DNA of 64,000 bases from Nocardia alni (GTDB lineage: Bacteria; Actinomycetota; Actinomycetes; Mycobacteriales; Mycobacteriaceae): assembly GCF_019038435.1 (NCBI RefSeq), contig NZ_JAGPOX010000019.1, forward strand, positions 22,701 through 86,700, written 5' to 3'. Shown piece after piece: positions 26,730-35,155 of this stretch. Below the pieces are notes generated by a model. That model worked only from the letters and a program-made list of their open reading frames with translations. It did no database searches and was not told the DNA's origin. The translations under genes were made by a program, and so were the position numbers. Each line of letters opens with the position of its first letter. Position 1 is the first letter of the stretch.

Positions 26730-28610
26730 CTAATCCGATTGCGGCAGTGATGAATTCACCGGCACGACTTCCGGCACTCCTTCCGGCGTGGCCGCGGCAT
26801 GCCGGAACGTCGGCGGTCGCCGGCGGGGGGAGGAACGCTGGTCCCGGAGCGTCAGAATCCGCTCGCGGTGATGCTCCTCGTGCAGGTCGCGGCGGCGCGC
26901 GTGCAGCAGCTGTTCGAAGGCGATCAGGCCGAGCAGCCGGGTCGGCCTGCTGCGGTCCACCACCGGTGCGTAGGTCACATTCGCCGTCGCCAGCTTGTTG
27001 GCGACCTCACGCAGCGTGTCGTCCGGGTGGATGACCGCGCGGGCCGGGACGGCGGCCGCGCCGACCGTGCGGTCGGTGCACGTCGCGAGGCGATTGCGGG
27101 TGGTCACGCCGACCAACTGCTCACTGTCGTCCACCACGGGGTAGAGCGTGGCGAAACGGGTGTGCGGCACGGCCGTATCGATCGGATCGTCCGCGCCGAG
27201 CACCACCGGATCGGTATGCATCACCTCGTACGCGAAGAACGCCTCCAGCGGGTCCGTGGTGTATTCGCGGGTCAGGTGCAATCTGCGGCGGGCGATCTTC
27301 TCGGTAAGCACCGAACGCTTGAGCAGCAGCACCGAGACCGCGTACGCCGAGACCGAGGCCACCACCAGCGGCAGCAGATCGCTCCAGGCGTGCGTCAGCT
27401 CGCAGGTGAACACGATCCCGGTCAGCGGCGAGCGCATCACCCCGCCGACCACCGCGGCCAGCCCGCACATCGCCCAGAATCCGGCCGTGACGTGCGGTAG
27501 CAGCCCGCCCTCGGCCGCACCGAGGGCCGCGCCGATCATGAATACCGGTGCGAGCACGCCGCCGGAGGTGCCCGATCCGAGGGACAGCGCCCAGATCAGC
27601 GTCTTCACCACCAGAATCCCGATGATCAGCGACATCGTGCCCCGCCCGGTGAGCAACTGGTCGATGACGTCGTAGCCGACGCCGAGCGCGCGCGGCTCGA
27701 CCAGCCCGCCCAGGCCGATGATCAGTCCGCCGATGGCGGGCCACCACATCCAGTGCACGGGCAGCCGCTTGAACGCGTCCTCGGACAGGTAGACCAGCGA
27801 TGTGGCGACGATGGCCAGCAGGCCGCCGGTGATGCCGGGGATCAGTGCCAGGCCGTCGGCGAGCGGGCCGGGCGTGGAGGCCGGATTGGGCAGGCCGAAG
27901 ACCGGTCCGTTGCCCAGCAGCACCCATCGGCACAGCGTCGCGATCACCACGGCGGTACTGACGGGTACGAAGCTGCGCGGCCGCCATTCGAACAGCAGCA
28001 GTTCCACCGCCAGCAGGATCGAGGCCATGGGCGCGTTGAACGTGGCCGCCATGCCGCCGGCCGCACCGGCCACCAGCAGGGCCTTGCGTTCGTCGGCGGA
28101 CAGCTTCAGCAGCTGGGCCAGGATCGAGCCGACCGCGCCGCCGGTCATGATGATCGGCCCTTCGGCGCCGAACGGCCCGCCGGATCCGATGCTGATCGCG
28201 GCGGAAACGGGCTTGAGCAGCGCCACCCGCGGGGCGATCCGGCTGCCGCCGGTGAGTATCGCCTCGATCGCCTCGGGCATGCCGTGCCCGCGGATCTTCT
28301 CCGATCCGTAGCGGGCCATGAAACCGATGATCAGCCCGCCGATGACCGGGGCGGACAGGACCAGCCACCACGGATGATGGTGAGCGCCGGGCGCCACCAT
28401 CGCGGTGTTCACACGTTGGTAGAACACGAGATTCGTGATCAGGCCGATGAGTTTCAGCAGGCACCAGGCGGCCAGCGCCGACGCGACGCCGACCGGGACC
28501 GCGAGGGCTGCGATCAGGAGCATGCGTGGTTTGACCTGGAAATCACCCAGATGCGCGGCATGCGAACGCATCGCGCGGCGAGATGCCCGGCGTCGAATAT
28601 TCACTTTCAT
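26730..28610 (-). CDS. ClC-family chloride channel/antiporter with CBS domains
   Basis: Membrane transporter of 626 aa for chloride, possibly coupled to protons. Filter motifs are GSGGPFGAEGPI (gating glutamate present), GTSGGVLAPVFMIGAALG and the ClC core helices at residues about 30-440. Two CBS motifs follow (YEVMHTDPVVLGADDPID and AVIHPDDTLREVANKL), then a basic tail. It overlaps the marR gene upstream by 4 nt (ATGA), so the MarR regulator and the channel are one coupled operon. A terminator follows. Confidence 0.94.
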   Translation of the reverse strand: MKVNIRRRASRRAMRSHAAHLGDFQVKPRMLLIAALAVPVGVASALAAWCLLKLIGLITNLVFYQRVNTAMVAPGAHHHPWWLVLSAPVIGGLIIGFMARYGSEKIRGHGMPEAIEAILTGGSRIAPRVALLKPVSAAISIGSGGPFGAEGPIIMTGGAVGSILAQLLKLSADERKALLVAGAAGGMAATFNAPMASILLAVELLLFEWRPRSFVPVSTAVVIATLCRWVLLGNGPVFGLPNPASTPGPLADGLALIPGITGGLLAIVATSLVYLSEDAFKRLPVHWMWWPAIGGLIIGLGGLVEPRALGVGYDVIDQLLTGRGTMSLIIGILVVKTLIWALSLGSGTSGGVLAPVFMIGAALGAAEGGLLPHVTAGFWAMCGLAAVVGGVMRSPLTGIVFTCELTHAWSDLLPLVVASVSAYAVSVLLLKRSVLTEKIARRRLHLTREYTTDPLEAFFAYEVMHTDPVVLGADDPIDTAVPHTRFATLYPVVDDSEQLVGVTTRNRLATCTDRTVGAAAVPARAVIHPDDTLREVANKLATANVTYAPVVDRSRPTRLLGLIAFEQLLHARRRDLHEEHHRERILTLRDQRSSPRRRPPTFRHAAATPEGVPEVVPVNSSLPQSD

Positions 28611-29071
28611 AGCGCACCAATCAGACTTACCGAGGTCTCGGCGGCTGCCCGCACGAGATCCTGAGCGGCCACGGTGACCGCCCGCTTCTTCTCTTCCGGC
28701 AGTTGATCGAGGATGGTGCGGAATGCGGCGTGGCGGCGTTCGAGTACCCGATCGACGATCGCCCGGCCCGCCTCGGTCACCTCGACGGTGACCACGCTCC
28801 GGTTGCTCGCGTCCGCCCCGCGGGACAGATAGCCACGAGCCTCGAGCTTGTCCGCCAGCCGGGTCACCGACGAGGCGTTGACCCCCATCGCCGCGGCCAG
28901 CTTCGAACTGGGCACCTGCCCCAGCGTCCGCAGAACCAGCAACAACCGCATTTGCGGAAACGTCACTCCCGGCGGCGCCGCCTGCGTGCTGTTCCAGGCG
29001 ATCCCGACCAATGTCCGAGTCAGAACCTCCAGAGCAGCAACATCCGAACGCGCTCCCTCATCAACTTGCAC
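28607..29071 (-). CDS. MarR family regulator, first gene of the marR-clc operon
   Basis: Regulator of 154 aa. Recognition segment SSKLAAAMGVNASSVTRLADKL and wing SRGADASNRSVVTVEVTEAG are typical. Its stop overlaps the clc start (ATGA). Three inverted repeats within 50 nt upstream (29081-29119) are likely autoregulatory sites, so it probably sets its own and ClC expression in response to an unknown ligand. Confidence 0.92.
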   Translation of the reverse strand: MQVDEGARSDVAALEVLTRTLVGIAWNSTQAAPPGVTFPQMRLLLVLRTLGQVPSSKLAAAMGVNASSVTRLADKLEARGYLSRGADASNRSVVTVEVTEAGRAIVDRVLERRHAAFRTILDQLPEEKKRAVTVAAQDLVRAAAETSVSLIGAL

Positions 29072-29080
29072 TCATCAAGA

Positions 29081-29119
29081 TTTGCTAACAGCAAAGCCTT
29101 AGCGCAATAAGGTTTGCGC
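29081..29119. promoter_or_regulatory. Cluster of inverted repeats in the marR-clc promoter
   Basis: TTTGCT-AAC-AGCAAA (29081-29095), CCTTA-N6-TAAGG (29097-29112) and GCGCAA-N6-TTGCGC (29102-29119) are each perfect. The last two share a half and overlap, so they may be alternative sites for one dimer. They are AT-rich for this genome and sit where a MarR autorepressor would bind. Confidence 0.65.
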
Positions 29120-29327
29120 GATTGTGCCTGTGATCACACCCGATCGGTACGTCCTACCGACCGGCCCGTAGGTGTGACGCGAACAACATCGAACCGCCGA
29201 CTCCCAGCAACACCGCCCACCCGTGCCGCCTCGATCATGTAGCCCCGGGACGTAGCCGCGGCACAGGTCGAGGAGTACTCGGCGGAGGCTAAAATAAACT
29301 CACCGGGAAGTAGGGAGGGGTCTTTCG

Positions 29328-29675
29328 GTGGGTAATTTTGAAATCGAACCTGACGAGATGCACAGTGCCGCGGATACGATGAGCCGGATCTCGGAAGATT
29401 TCGACAACGATCTCGCTCGTTTACGCAAGACGGTTCGTTCGGTCGTCGGGAGCAGTTGGCTGGGCAGAGCCGCTGAATCGCATGACTCCGCGTGGGATGA
29501 GTTCTTCGACAGCACAAGCGATGTCGTCGCTGGACTGGCGAAGGATGCGACCGCACTGCATCGAGCGGCAGCGGAGTACGCGGCTCGCGACCAAACCACC
29601 GGCCAGGCATTGGGACGAGTCGGTGCCGGTCTGCCGGATGCCAGTCCGCGACCCAGCAGCCTGAATCTGCCGTGA
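29328..29675 (+). CDS. WXG100-like type VII secretion-associated protein (first of three)
   Basis: Protein of 115 aa. Start GTG 29328 with AGGGAGGGG 7 nt upstream. Helix 1 (MHSAADTMSRISEDFDNDLARL), the turn SSWLGRAAESH (W-x-G) and helix 2 (WDEFFDSTSDVVAGLAKDATAL) give the WXG100 hairpin; a Pro/Ser tail follows. It is secreted or forms the chaperone heterodimer for a larger T7SS substrate. No ESX core gene (eccC, mycP) is in the window. The stop overlaps the next start (GTGA). Confidence 0.8.
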   Translation: MGNFEIEPDEMHSAADTMSRISEDFDNDLARLRKTVRSVVGSSWLGRAAESHDSAWDEFFDSTSDVVAGLAKDATALHRAAAEYAARDQTTGQALGRVGAGLPDASPRPSSLNLP

Positions 29676-29968
29676 CAGCAGGGCATCGGGTCAACCTCGC
29701 GGACTTGGAACGGCTCATCGAGGAGGCGGCGAAGACTCTGGCGGCGGTCGACAGCAGGATCGCCGAAGTCTCCCGCAGCGTCGACATACTGCACGTGAAT
29801 TGGGACGGTGCTGCCGCCGAGAAGCACCGAGTCGCTCACGATCAGTGGATAAACGGAGCCCGGGGAGCCCATGAGGCTCTTGATGCGTTGCACAAGGCGG
29901 TCGCCGATGCGCACGCCAACTACTCGGGCACCGTCGAGGTGAATGTCGGGATGTGGCCACAACTGTGA
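29672..29968 (+). CDS. WXG100-like protein (second of three)
   Basis: Protein of 98 aa from GTG 29672, which overlaps the previous stop by 4 nt. The helix-turn-helix is ADLERLIEEAAKTLAAVDSRI, then NWDGAAAEKHRVAH (W-D-G) and ARGAHEALDALHKAVADAHA. Size and motif match the small WXG100 partner of a pair. Its overlap with both neighbours implies balanced production with them. Confidence 0.8.
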   Translation: MTAGHRVNLADLERLIEEAAKTLAAVDSRIAEVSRSVDILHVNWDGAAAEKHRVAHDQWINGARGAHEALDALHKAVADAHANYSGTVEVNVGMWPQL

Positions 29969-30414
29969 GCCCTAGCAACGACATTCATGTCAACCCGACC
30001 GATATGCATACCGCAGCGGCGGGGCTCGCCGCTGCGACCAACATCCTGTCGGCCGCCTACACCAAGGTCGCCAAAGCCATGGGCGACGTCGGCGGTATGG
30101 CTGGCTCCGACCCTGCGGCACGCGACTGGGGCAACGACTTCGACACCGGCCTGACCGGCACCTTCGATGCCCACTTCAGCTCGATCGCCGCCCTGGCGAA
30201 CTGTGCCGAACTCGTCGACGCCACCGCCGCCAACCACCGCAACGCCGACGGCGCCTCGATCATCGGCAACAAACCGCCGCCCGAGGCCCTCGGCATCAAA
30301 AAAGACAACCTCGTCCCCGCCGCGCCTGGACCCCCACCCAAATCCGCCGGGCAGCCCGACAATTCCGAACCCTCATGGTGGCGCTGGATCAAGGACAAGG
30401 TCGGTGACATTTAG
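29965..30414 (+). CDS. WXG100/LXG-like helical protein with proline-rich tail (third of three)
   Basis: Protein of 149 aa. GTG 29965 is preferred (4-nt GTGA overlap as with the previous pair); GTG 29953 is an alternative. The helical domain reads VNPTDMHTAAAGLAAATNIL, with MAGSDPAARDWGNDFDTGL in place of the turn, then a long helix. A Pro-rich linker (PAAPGPPPKSAGQP) leads to SWWRWIKDKVGDI and a TAG stop. After that stop the same frame stays coding-like for 28 codons into the next ORF, so this may be the N-terminal part of a larger protein cut by a nonsense codon. Confidence 0.75.
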   Translation: MSPSNDIHVNPTDMHTAAAGLAAATNILSAAYTKVAKAMGDVGGMAGSDPAARDWGNDFDTGLTGTFDAHFSSIAALANCAELVDATAANHRNADGASIIGNKPPPEALGIKKDNLVPAAPGPPPKSAGQPDNSEPSWWRWIKDKVGDI

Positions 30415-30498
30415 CCCAACGGTCATCAAGACGAACTCCACAATGCCGCCGCCGCACTACGTGCCGCCGCGAGTGGTTGCCACGAGACAGCCAACGCG
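30415..30498 (+). other. Coding-like, start-less segment in frame between two ORFs
   Basis: Twenty-eight codons in the same frame as both neighbours, reading PNGHQDELHNAAAALRAAAS and then GCHETANA, an amphipathic helix typical of WXG/LXG N-terminal domains. There is no ATG, GTG or TTG in frame, and no ribosome site before ATG 30499. The only barrier to continuous reading is TAG at 30412-30414. Confidence 0.7.
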
Positions 30499-31257
30499 AT
30501 GACCGCGCCCATCGGTACGGTCAAGAACCAAGTCTCACCGGAAATCGACTCTGCGGTTCATACCCTCACAACTCTGCAGAACTCACTCAACGAGCTCGGG
30601 AATGCCTATTCCGACCTGGCCTCCGCCTGTGACGATCACGCCCACCACATCGATGAAGCCCACTCCGAAATGGAGGAAGCAGGAGCGGAACTGCTCGGAT
30701 GGACCGTGGTCGACTTCTTTACGGATGGCGCGGCCAGTGCGGCGGCAGGGCGCGTCGCGGCACGGATTCTCGAGATCTACGAGAAGTTCAAGAAGTTACT
30801 GGAGGTTGCCCGCATTGCTATTCGTGGTACCGCGACGACGGTAACTCGACTGAAGACAGCCCTGAAACCGATCGCTGAGGCGCTGTCCAAGATAAAGTCC
30901 TTCGGTCAGAAGGGGGCAAAGGAGGCCGAGGCAGAAGCTGAGGCAGCCTCTGCCGAAATCACACAGAAGGCCGAGCAGATCGGCAACGAAGTCAAAAACC
31001 TGCCGAAAGGGTCGGGGAAGCCGGATGTACTTGCTGGTAAGCTTACCGACCTCCATCTCACACATGAGCAAGCCGTGGATGCTGCTGTCTCCGCGTCCGA
31101 GACCGCATTCGGTGAGGTTGGTGGCACCGCCCCTGCAGTCGGAGGCGGAACGGTCATCCTACCGAAAATCGCGACCCAGAATATAGTCTTGATCGTCCGC
31201 GAAGATGGATCCGTAATCGCGGCGAGAGGTGATGTAACCAGCTTCATCGCGAGGTAA
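30499..31257 (+). CDS. Helical putative T7SS effector (or C-terminal part of one)
   Basis: Protein of 252 aa if started at ATG 30499. Residues 1-70 are helical (VHTLTTLQNSLNELGNAYSD). GWTVVDFFTDGAASAAAGRVAA is a hydrophobic, glycine-rich stretch, followed by a Lys/Ala/Glu coiled coil (AKEAEAEAEAASAEITQKAE) and an unrecognised beta-rich end (GTVILPKIATQNIVLIV). This order (helical export domain, linker, unknown tip) fits polymorphic T7SS toxins. No toxin motif is recognised. DNA is less GC-rich than the flanks. The gene after it may encode immunity. Confidence 0.7.
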   Translation: MTAPIGTVKNQVSPEIDSAVHTLTTLQNSLNELGNAYSDLASACDDHAHHIDEAHSEMEEAGAELLGWTVVDFFTDGAASAAAGRVAARILEIYEKFKKLLEVARIAIRGTATTVTRLKTALKPIAEALSKIKSFGQKGAKEAEAEAEAASAEITQKAEQIGNEVKNLPKGSGKPDVLAGKLTDLHLTHEQAVDAAVSASETAFGEVGGTAPAVGGGTVILPKIATQNIVLIVREDGSVIAARGDVTSFIAR

Positions 31258-31284
31258 GTCTGATGAGTTCTGTAAAGGGGAAAG

Positions 31285-31842
31285 GTGTCACACGTAGCCA
31301 ACGTAAACCAGGATTTCGATATCTACATATTGATGACCATGAGATGCGATGACTCCGTCAAGCAGTCCGTGCTCGACTCGATCAGCGTAGGCTGGGTCGC
31401 TGCAAAGGCGACGAAAGACCGCGTCAGTGCACTGTTGCCGGTGAACCCGGCCCAGTTCGCGAACCTTCAGACATTCCTCGGCCTCGATCCGCTGACCGCC
31501 GATCCGGAAACGTTCACCTACCTGCCCGAGCTGTGGCCGTCATTCGACATCGTCGTCACCTCCAAGCAGGGTTATCTGGATGCCGTTAGATTCACTCGAA
31601 AGGATGGCCTCCAGGCGCCGAGGATTTCGGAACCCGAAGAGTTGACGGCCTGGAGTGTGACCATTGCCGAGTTGGCGGAAATATTTGGGCCGCTGGAGGA
31701 TGGTGACCATTGGCCACCGTACGAGGAGTTCCTTTTCAGTACCGCTTCGGGAGACCGATATGGGGCGGGTTTCAGTTGGGGCCTTCTTCAGGATGTGGAG
31801 AAGTTGGCCTCGCCTGGCGGCTTTGGTTCCTTGAATCTATGA
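31285..31842 (+). CDS. Unrecognised 185-aa protein, candidate immunity protein
   Basis: Starts at GTG 31285 after AAAGGGGAAAG; ATG 31333 is an alternative. Soluble, acidic, mixed alpha/beta (TYLPELWPSFDIVVTS, LTAWSVTIAELAEIFGPLED, WPPYEEFLFSTASGDRYGAG). No family known to me. It is the last gene of the WXG-like cassette, 27 nt after the putative effector and before a terminator, the usual place for an immunity gene. Composition is less GC-rich than neighbouring genes, in line with acquired DNA. Confidence 0.65.
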   Translation: MSHVANVNQDFDIYILMTMRCDDSVKQSVLDSISVGWVAAKATKDRVSALLPVNPAQFANLQTFLGLDPLTADPETFTYLPELWPSFDIVVTSKQGYLDAVRFTRKDGLQAPRISEPEELTAWSVTIAELAEIFGPLEDGDHWPPYEEFLFSTASGDRYGAGFSWGLLQDVEKLASPGGFGSLNL

Positions 31843-31857
31843 CACATGGGCAGCTGC

Positions 31858-31895
31858 GAGAACCCGGGTTCGCCGAAAGGCGAGCCCGGGTTCTC
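31858..31895. terminator. Strong terminator closing the WXG cassette
   Basis: Two 17-nt arms (GAGAACCCGGGTTCGCC and its complement, one G-T pair) close on a GAAA tetraloop. It lies between convergent genes and can act both ways. Confidence 0.9.
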
Positions 31896-31905
31896 GAACG
31901 GTTGG

Positions 31906-33534
31906 TTACTGTTCGCCGGTGATGAACTGGGCTGCCATTTCGCCGATCATGTAGCAGGGGGCGTTGGTGTTGCCGCCGGTGATGCTGGGCATGATCGAGG
32001 CGTCGGCTACGCGGAGGCCTTCGATGCCGTTGACCTTGAGGGTGGGGTCGACGACCGAGCGTTCGTCGGTGCCCATGCGGCAGGTGCCGACCGGGTGGTA
32101 GACCGAGTGGACGCGGTTGGGGAGTTCGGCGCGCAGGGCGGTCTCGTCCCGCAGGGCCGGGCCGGGGGCGAATTCCTCGGTGATGTCTCCGGAGATGGTC
32201 TTGTTGGCCATGACCTCGCGGATCATGCGGATGCCCTCGATGAGGAAATCGGCGTCGGCGGGGTCGGACAGGTAGCCGGGGTCGATCAGGGGGGAGGCCA
32301 TCGGGTCGTTGGAGGCCAGGCGCACCTCGCCGCGGCTCTTGGGGTAGATCAGCGTCGGGAAGATGGTCAGCGCGGGGCGCGTGTCCACCAGGTGTAGCTT
32401 GTCCTCGTCCTGGTTGGGGACCGGATAGCTCCAGGGCAGGGCGTGGATCTGCATATCCGGCACGCCGTCGGTGTTGAACTTGGTCTTGACGAATCCGGCC
32501 ACCTCGAAGACCGTGCGGCCCATCCAGGAACTGCCCTTCTTGAGGGTCTCCCGCAGGATGCCGCCCGCGAAGTACGGCGGGGTGCCCCGGTGGATGGCCT
32601 TCTTCGAGACGAAGGTCATCGGCACGAACAGGTGGTCGTGCAGGTTCTGGCCCACCGGCAGATCGGCCTTGACGTCGATGCCCAGATCCCGCAGGTGGCC
32701 GGCCGGGCCGATGCCCGAGAGCATGAGGATCTGCGCCGAGGCCATCACGCCGCCGGAGACCACGACCTCCTTGGCGGCGCGAAGGATCCGCCGCGCACCG
32801 CTCTTGTCGATGACCTCGACCCCGGTCGCGCGGCCGTTCTCGATGACGACCCGGGCCACGTGCACATGGGTCAGCACGGTGAGGTTCGGATTCGGCCGCT
32901 CGGTGATGTAGCCGCGAGACGAGCTGTAGCGCAATCCGTTTCGCACGCTCTGCTGGAAGATGCTGATGCCCTCCTGCGATTCGCCGTTGTAGTCGGCGAT
33001 GCGCGGGGCGTCGAGGGTCTCGGAGGCGGCCTGCATGAACAGCTGGGAGATCGGCGTCAGATCCTGCTGCCGCGTCACCTGGATGGGCCCGCCCGCGCCG
33101 CGGTAGTCGCTGGCGCCGTCCTCCCAGTTCTCCAGGCGCTTGTAGGCCGCCAGCACGTTGTCGTACTCCCAGCCCTTACAGCCCTCGGCCGCCCAGGAGT
33201 CGAAGTTGGCGCGGTTGCCGCGCACGAACAGCATGCCGTTGACCGAGCTGGAGCCGCCCAGCACCTTGCCGCGGGTCATCGGAACCTTGCGGTCGTTGGC
33301 GTACTTCTGCGGAATCGAGTACTGGCTCCAGGTCACCCGGTGCTTGAGCTGGGGCACGGTATGCACCATCGTGATCATGCCCGGGCTGGTCACCAGCCGA
33401 GTGTTGTCCTTGCGTCCGGCCTCCAGCAGAATCACGCTGGCACCGTGCTCGGCCAGGCGGCCCGCGACCACGGCACCGGCGCTGCCCGCGCCAACGACGA
33501 TGTAATCGGCCTCGGTGGTTGGAGAGTCGGTCAT
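31906..33534 (-). CDS. GMC-family oxidoreductase (choline/alcohol dehydrogenase type)
   Basis: FAD enzyme of 542 aa. ATG 33534 is chosen: GAGG lies 9 nt upstream and MTDSPTTEADYIVVGAGSAG begins as the family does. GMC signatures: VLGGSSSVNGMLFVRGN (flavin), SGIGPAGHL and the C-terminal HPVGTCRMG...GNTNAPCYMIGE with catalytic His and Asn. It oxidises an alcohol or sterol hydroxyl; substrate unknown. A perfect KstR consensus site at 33596-33609, between this gene and the divergent CYP125, suggests it belongs to the cholesterol regulon. Confidence 0.9.
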   Translation of the reverse strand: MTDSPTTEADYIVVGAGSAGAVVAGRLAEHGASVILLEAGRKDNTRLVTSPGMITMVHTVPQLKHRVTWSQYSIPQKYANDRKVPMTRGKVLGGSSSVNGMLFVRGNRANFDSWAAEGCKGWEYDNVLAAYKRLENWEDGASDYRGAGGPIQVTRQQDLTPISQLFMQAASETLDAPRIADYNGESQEGISIFQQSVRNGLRYSSSRGYITERPNPNLTVLTHVHVARVVIENGRATGVEVIDKSGARRILRAAKEVVVSGGVMASAQILMLSGIGPAGHLRDLGIDVKADLPVGQNLHDHLFVPMTFVSKKAIHRGTPPYFAGGILRETLKKGSSWMGRTVFEVAGFVKTKFNTDGVPDMQIHALPWSYPVPNQDEDKLHLVDTRPALTIFPTLIYPKSRGEVRLASNDPMASPLIDPGYLSDPADADFLIEGIRMIREVMANKTISGDITEEFAPGPALRDETALRAELPNRVHSVYHPVGTCRMGTDERSVVDPTLKVNGIEGLRVADASIMPSITGGNTNAPCYMIGEMAAQFITGEQ

Positions 33535-33595
33535 GCTCGGGTACCTCATCCTCGAAGTAGTCGGCGGCAGGGTAGGCGCGTGCCTGTCCTCACTG

Positions 33596-33609
33596 TAGAA
33601 CAAGTTCTA
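33596..33609. promoter_or_regulatory. KstR-type operator
   Basis: TAGAACAAGTTCTA is a perfect palindrome and fits TNNAACNNGTTNNA, the cholesterol-regulon KstR consensus. It lies 62 nt upstream of the GMC gene and between it and the divergent CYP125 gene. Confidence 0.8.
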
Positions 33610-33789
33610 ATTTTGGTGAAGATGCGCATCCGCTGTTCGGTTTCCCCTGGCCCGGCGCATCCTCGGCGATCATGGTCCAGGCTTCCTGGCTAAACGCCTG
33701 TAACGAAGCCTTCCGAGGTGCTTCAATCAGCGTAGAACTCGTTTCATTTTCACACCGGCTCGCAGTGCCGCGGGCCGTGAGGAGGAACC

Positions 33790-35028
33790 GTGGCAGAGCC
33801 AGCACAGCCACTGATACCCGCCGGATTCGATTTCACCGATCCGTTCCTGTGGGAGACCCGGACCCCGGTCGAGGAGTTCGCCGAGTTGCGCCGGACCTCG
33901 CCGGTCTGGTGGAACGCACAGCAGCCGGAGTACGCGGCCCCGTTCAACGACGGCGGCTACTGGGTGGTGAGCCGCCACGAGGACATCCGGGAGATCTCCC
34001 GTAACACCGAGCTCTACTCGTCCAACCGCAACGGCTCCATCATCCGGATAGCCGGCGACAGCGACCCGGAACAGCTGAAGGTGAGCCGCGATTCACTGCT
34101 GGTGAGCATGGATCCCCCCAAGCACACCAAGATTCGGCGGATCATATCCAAGGGATTCACTCCGCGCGCCATCGAGAACCTGCGCAACTCGCTCACCGAG
34201 CGGGCGCAGCGAATCGTGCACGAGGCCAAGCGATCCGGCGGTGGGGACTTCGTGCAGCAGGTGGCGTGCGAACTGCCGCTGCAGGCCATCTCCGAACTTC
34301 TCGGTGTGCCGCAGGAGGATCGGTTCAAGCTGTTCAACTGGTCCAACGAGATGCTCAGCTACGACGATCCGGAATACGGTGACCCGCTGACCGCCACCAC
34401 CGAAATCCTCGGATACGCATGGAATATGGCCGAGCAGCGGCGCACGCGTCCGGTCGGCGACATCGTCAGCCGGCTCGTCACCGCCGATGTCGACGGTGAG
34501 GCGCTGGGTTCGGACGAGTTCGGGTTCTTCGTGATCCTGCTGACCGTCGCGGGAAACGAGACCACCCGCAACGCGATCACCCACGGCATGAAGGCGATGG
34601 TCGACCATCCCGAGCAGTGGGAGCTGTTCCGGGAGCAGCGCCCGCGCACTGCGCCCGACGAGATCGTGCGCTGGGCGACGCCGGTGACCGCGTTCCAGCG
34701 CACCGCGACCCAGGACCACGAGCTCGGCGGGCAGGCGATCGCGGAGGGGCAGCGGCTCGGCCTGTTCTACAGCTCGGCCAATTTCGACGAGGCGGAATTC
34801 GACAGCCCGTTCACCTTCGACATCCTGCGCGACCCCAATCCGCATCTGGGGTTCGGCGGGACCGGCGTGCACTACTGCGTCGGGGCGAATCTGGCTCGGC
34901 TGGAGATCGAGCTGATCTTCAACGCGATCGCCGACGCCATGCCGGATGTGCGCCAGGTCGCCGATCCGGTGCGGCTGCGTTCGGGGTGGATCAACGGGAT
35001 CAAGCACTGGCAGGTCGCCTATTCCTGA
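33790..35028 (+). CDS. cyp125: Cytochrome P450, CYP125 family (sterol C26/27 monooxygenase)
   Basis: P450 of 412 aa. CYP125 oxidises the terminal side-chain methyl of cholesterol/cholestenone to start side-chain degradation. The match to mycobacterial CYP125 is long: PAGFDFTDP, KIRRIISKGFTPRAIENL, ELPLQAISELLGVPQEDR. I-helix VAGNETTRNAITHG, ExxR in DEIVRWATPVTAFQRTA, haem loop GFGGTGVHYCVGANLARLE and the C-terminal LRSGWINGIKHWQV are all present. Start GTG 33790 follows AGGAGG. A KstR-type box lies about 180 nt upstream, as expected for this gene. Confidence 0.93.
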   Translation: MAEPAQPLIPAGFDFTDPFLWETRTPVEEFAELRRTSPVWWNAQQPEYAAPFNDGGYWVVSRHEDIREISRNTELYSSNRNGSIIRIAGDSDPEQLKVSRDSLLVSMDPPKHTKIRRIISKGFTPRAIENLRNSLTERAQRIVHEAKRSGGGDFVQQVACELPLQAISELLGVPQEDRFKLFNWSNEMLSYDDPEYGDPLTATTEILGYAWNMAEQRRTRPVGDIVSRLVTADVDGEALGSDEFGFFVILLTVAGNETTRNAITHGMKAMVDHPEQWELFREQRPRTAPDEIVRWATPVTAFQRTATQDHELGGQAIAEGQRLGLFYSSANFDEAEFDSPFTFDILRDPNPHLGFGGTGVHYCVGANLARLEIELIFNAIADAMPDVRQVADPVRLRSGWINGIKHWQVAYS

Positions 35029-35155
35029 ACATATATCGCCGACCGTCACGAGCGGGCAGCAAAGGTCGTTTACCAGGTATTATGGTTCGAAGCCTGGCGG
35101 TGCTGCGTGCGCCGGTCCGGCACGGATGATCAATTCGGAGGTACCATCTCCTCTT

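Noticed and set aside
29134..29787. 217-codon minus-strand ORF across the WXG region
   Set aside because: Overlaps two WXG-like genes that have ribosome sites, overlapping starts and correct helices.
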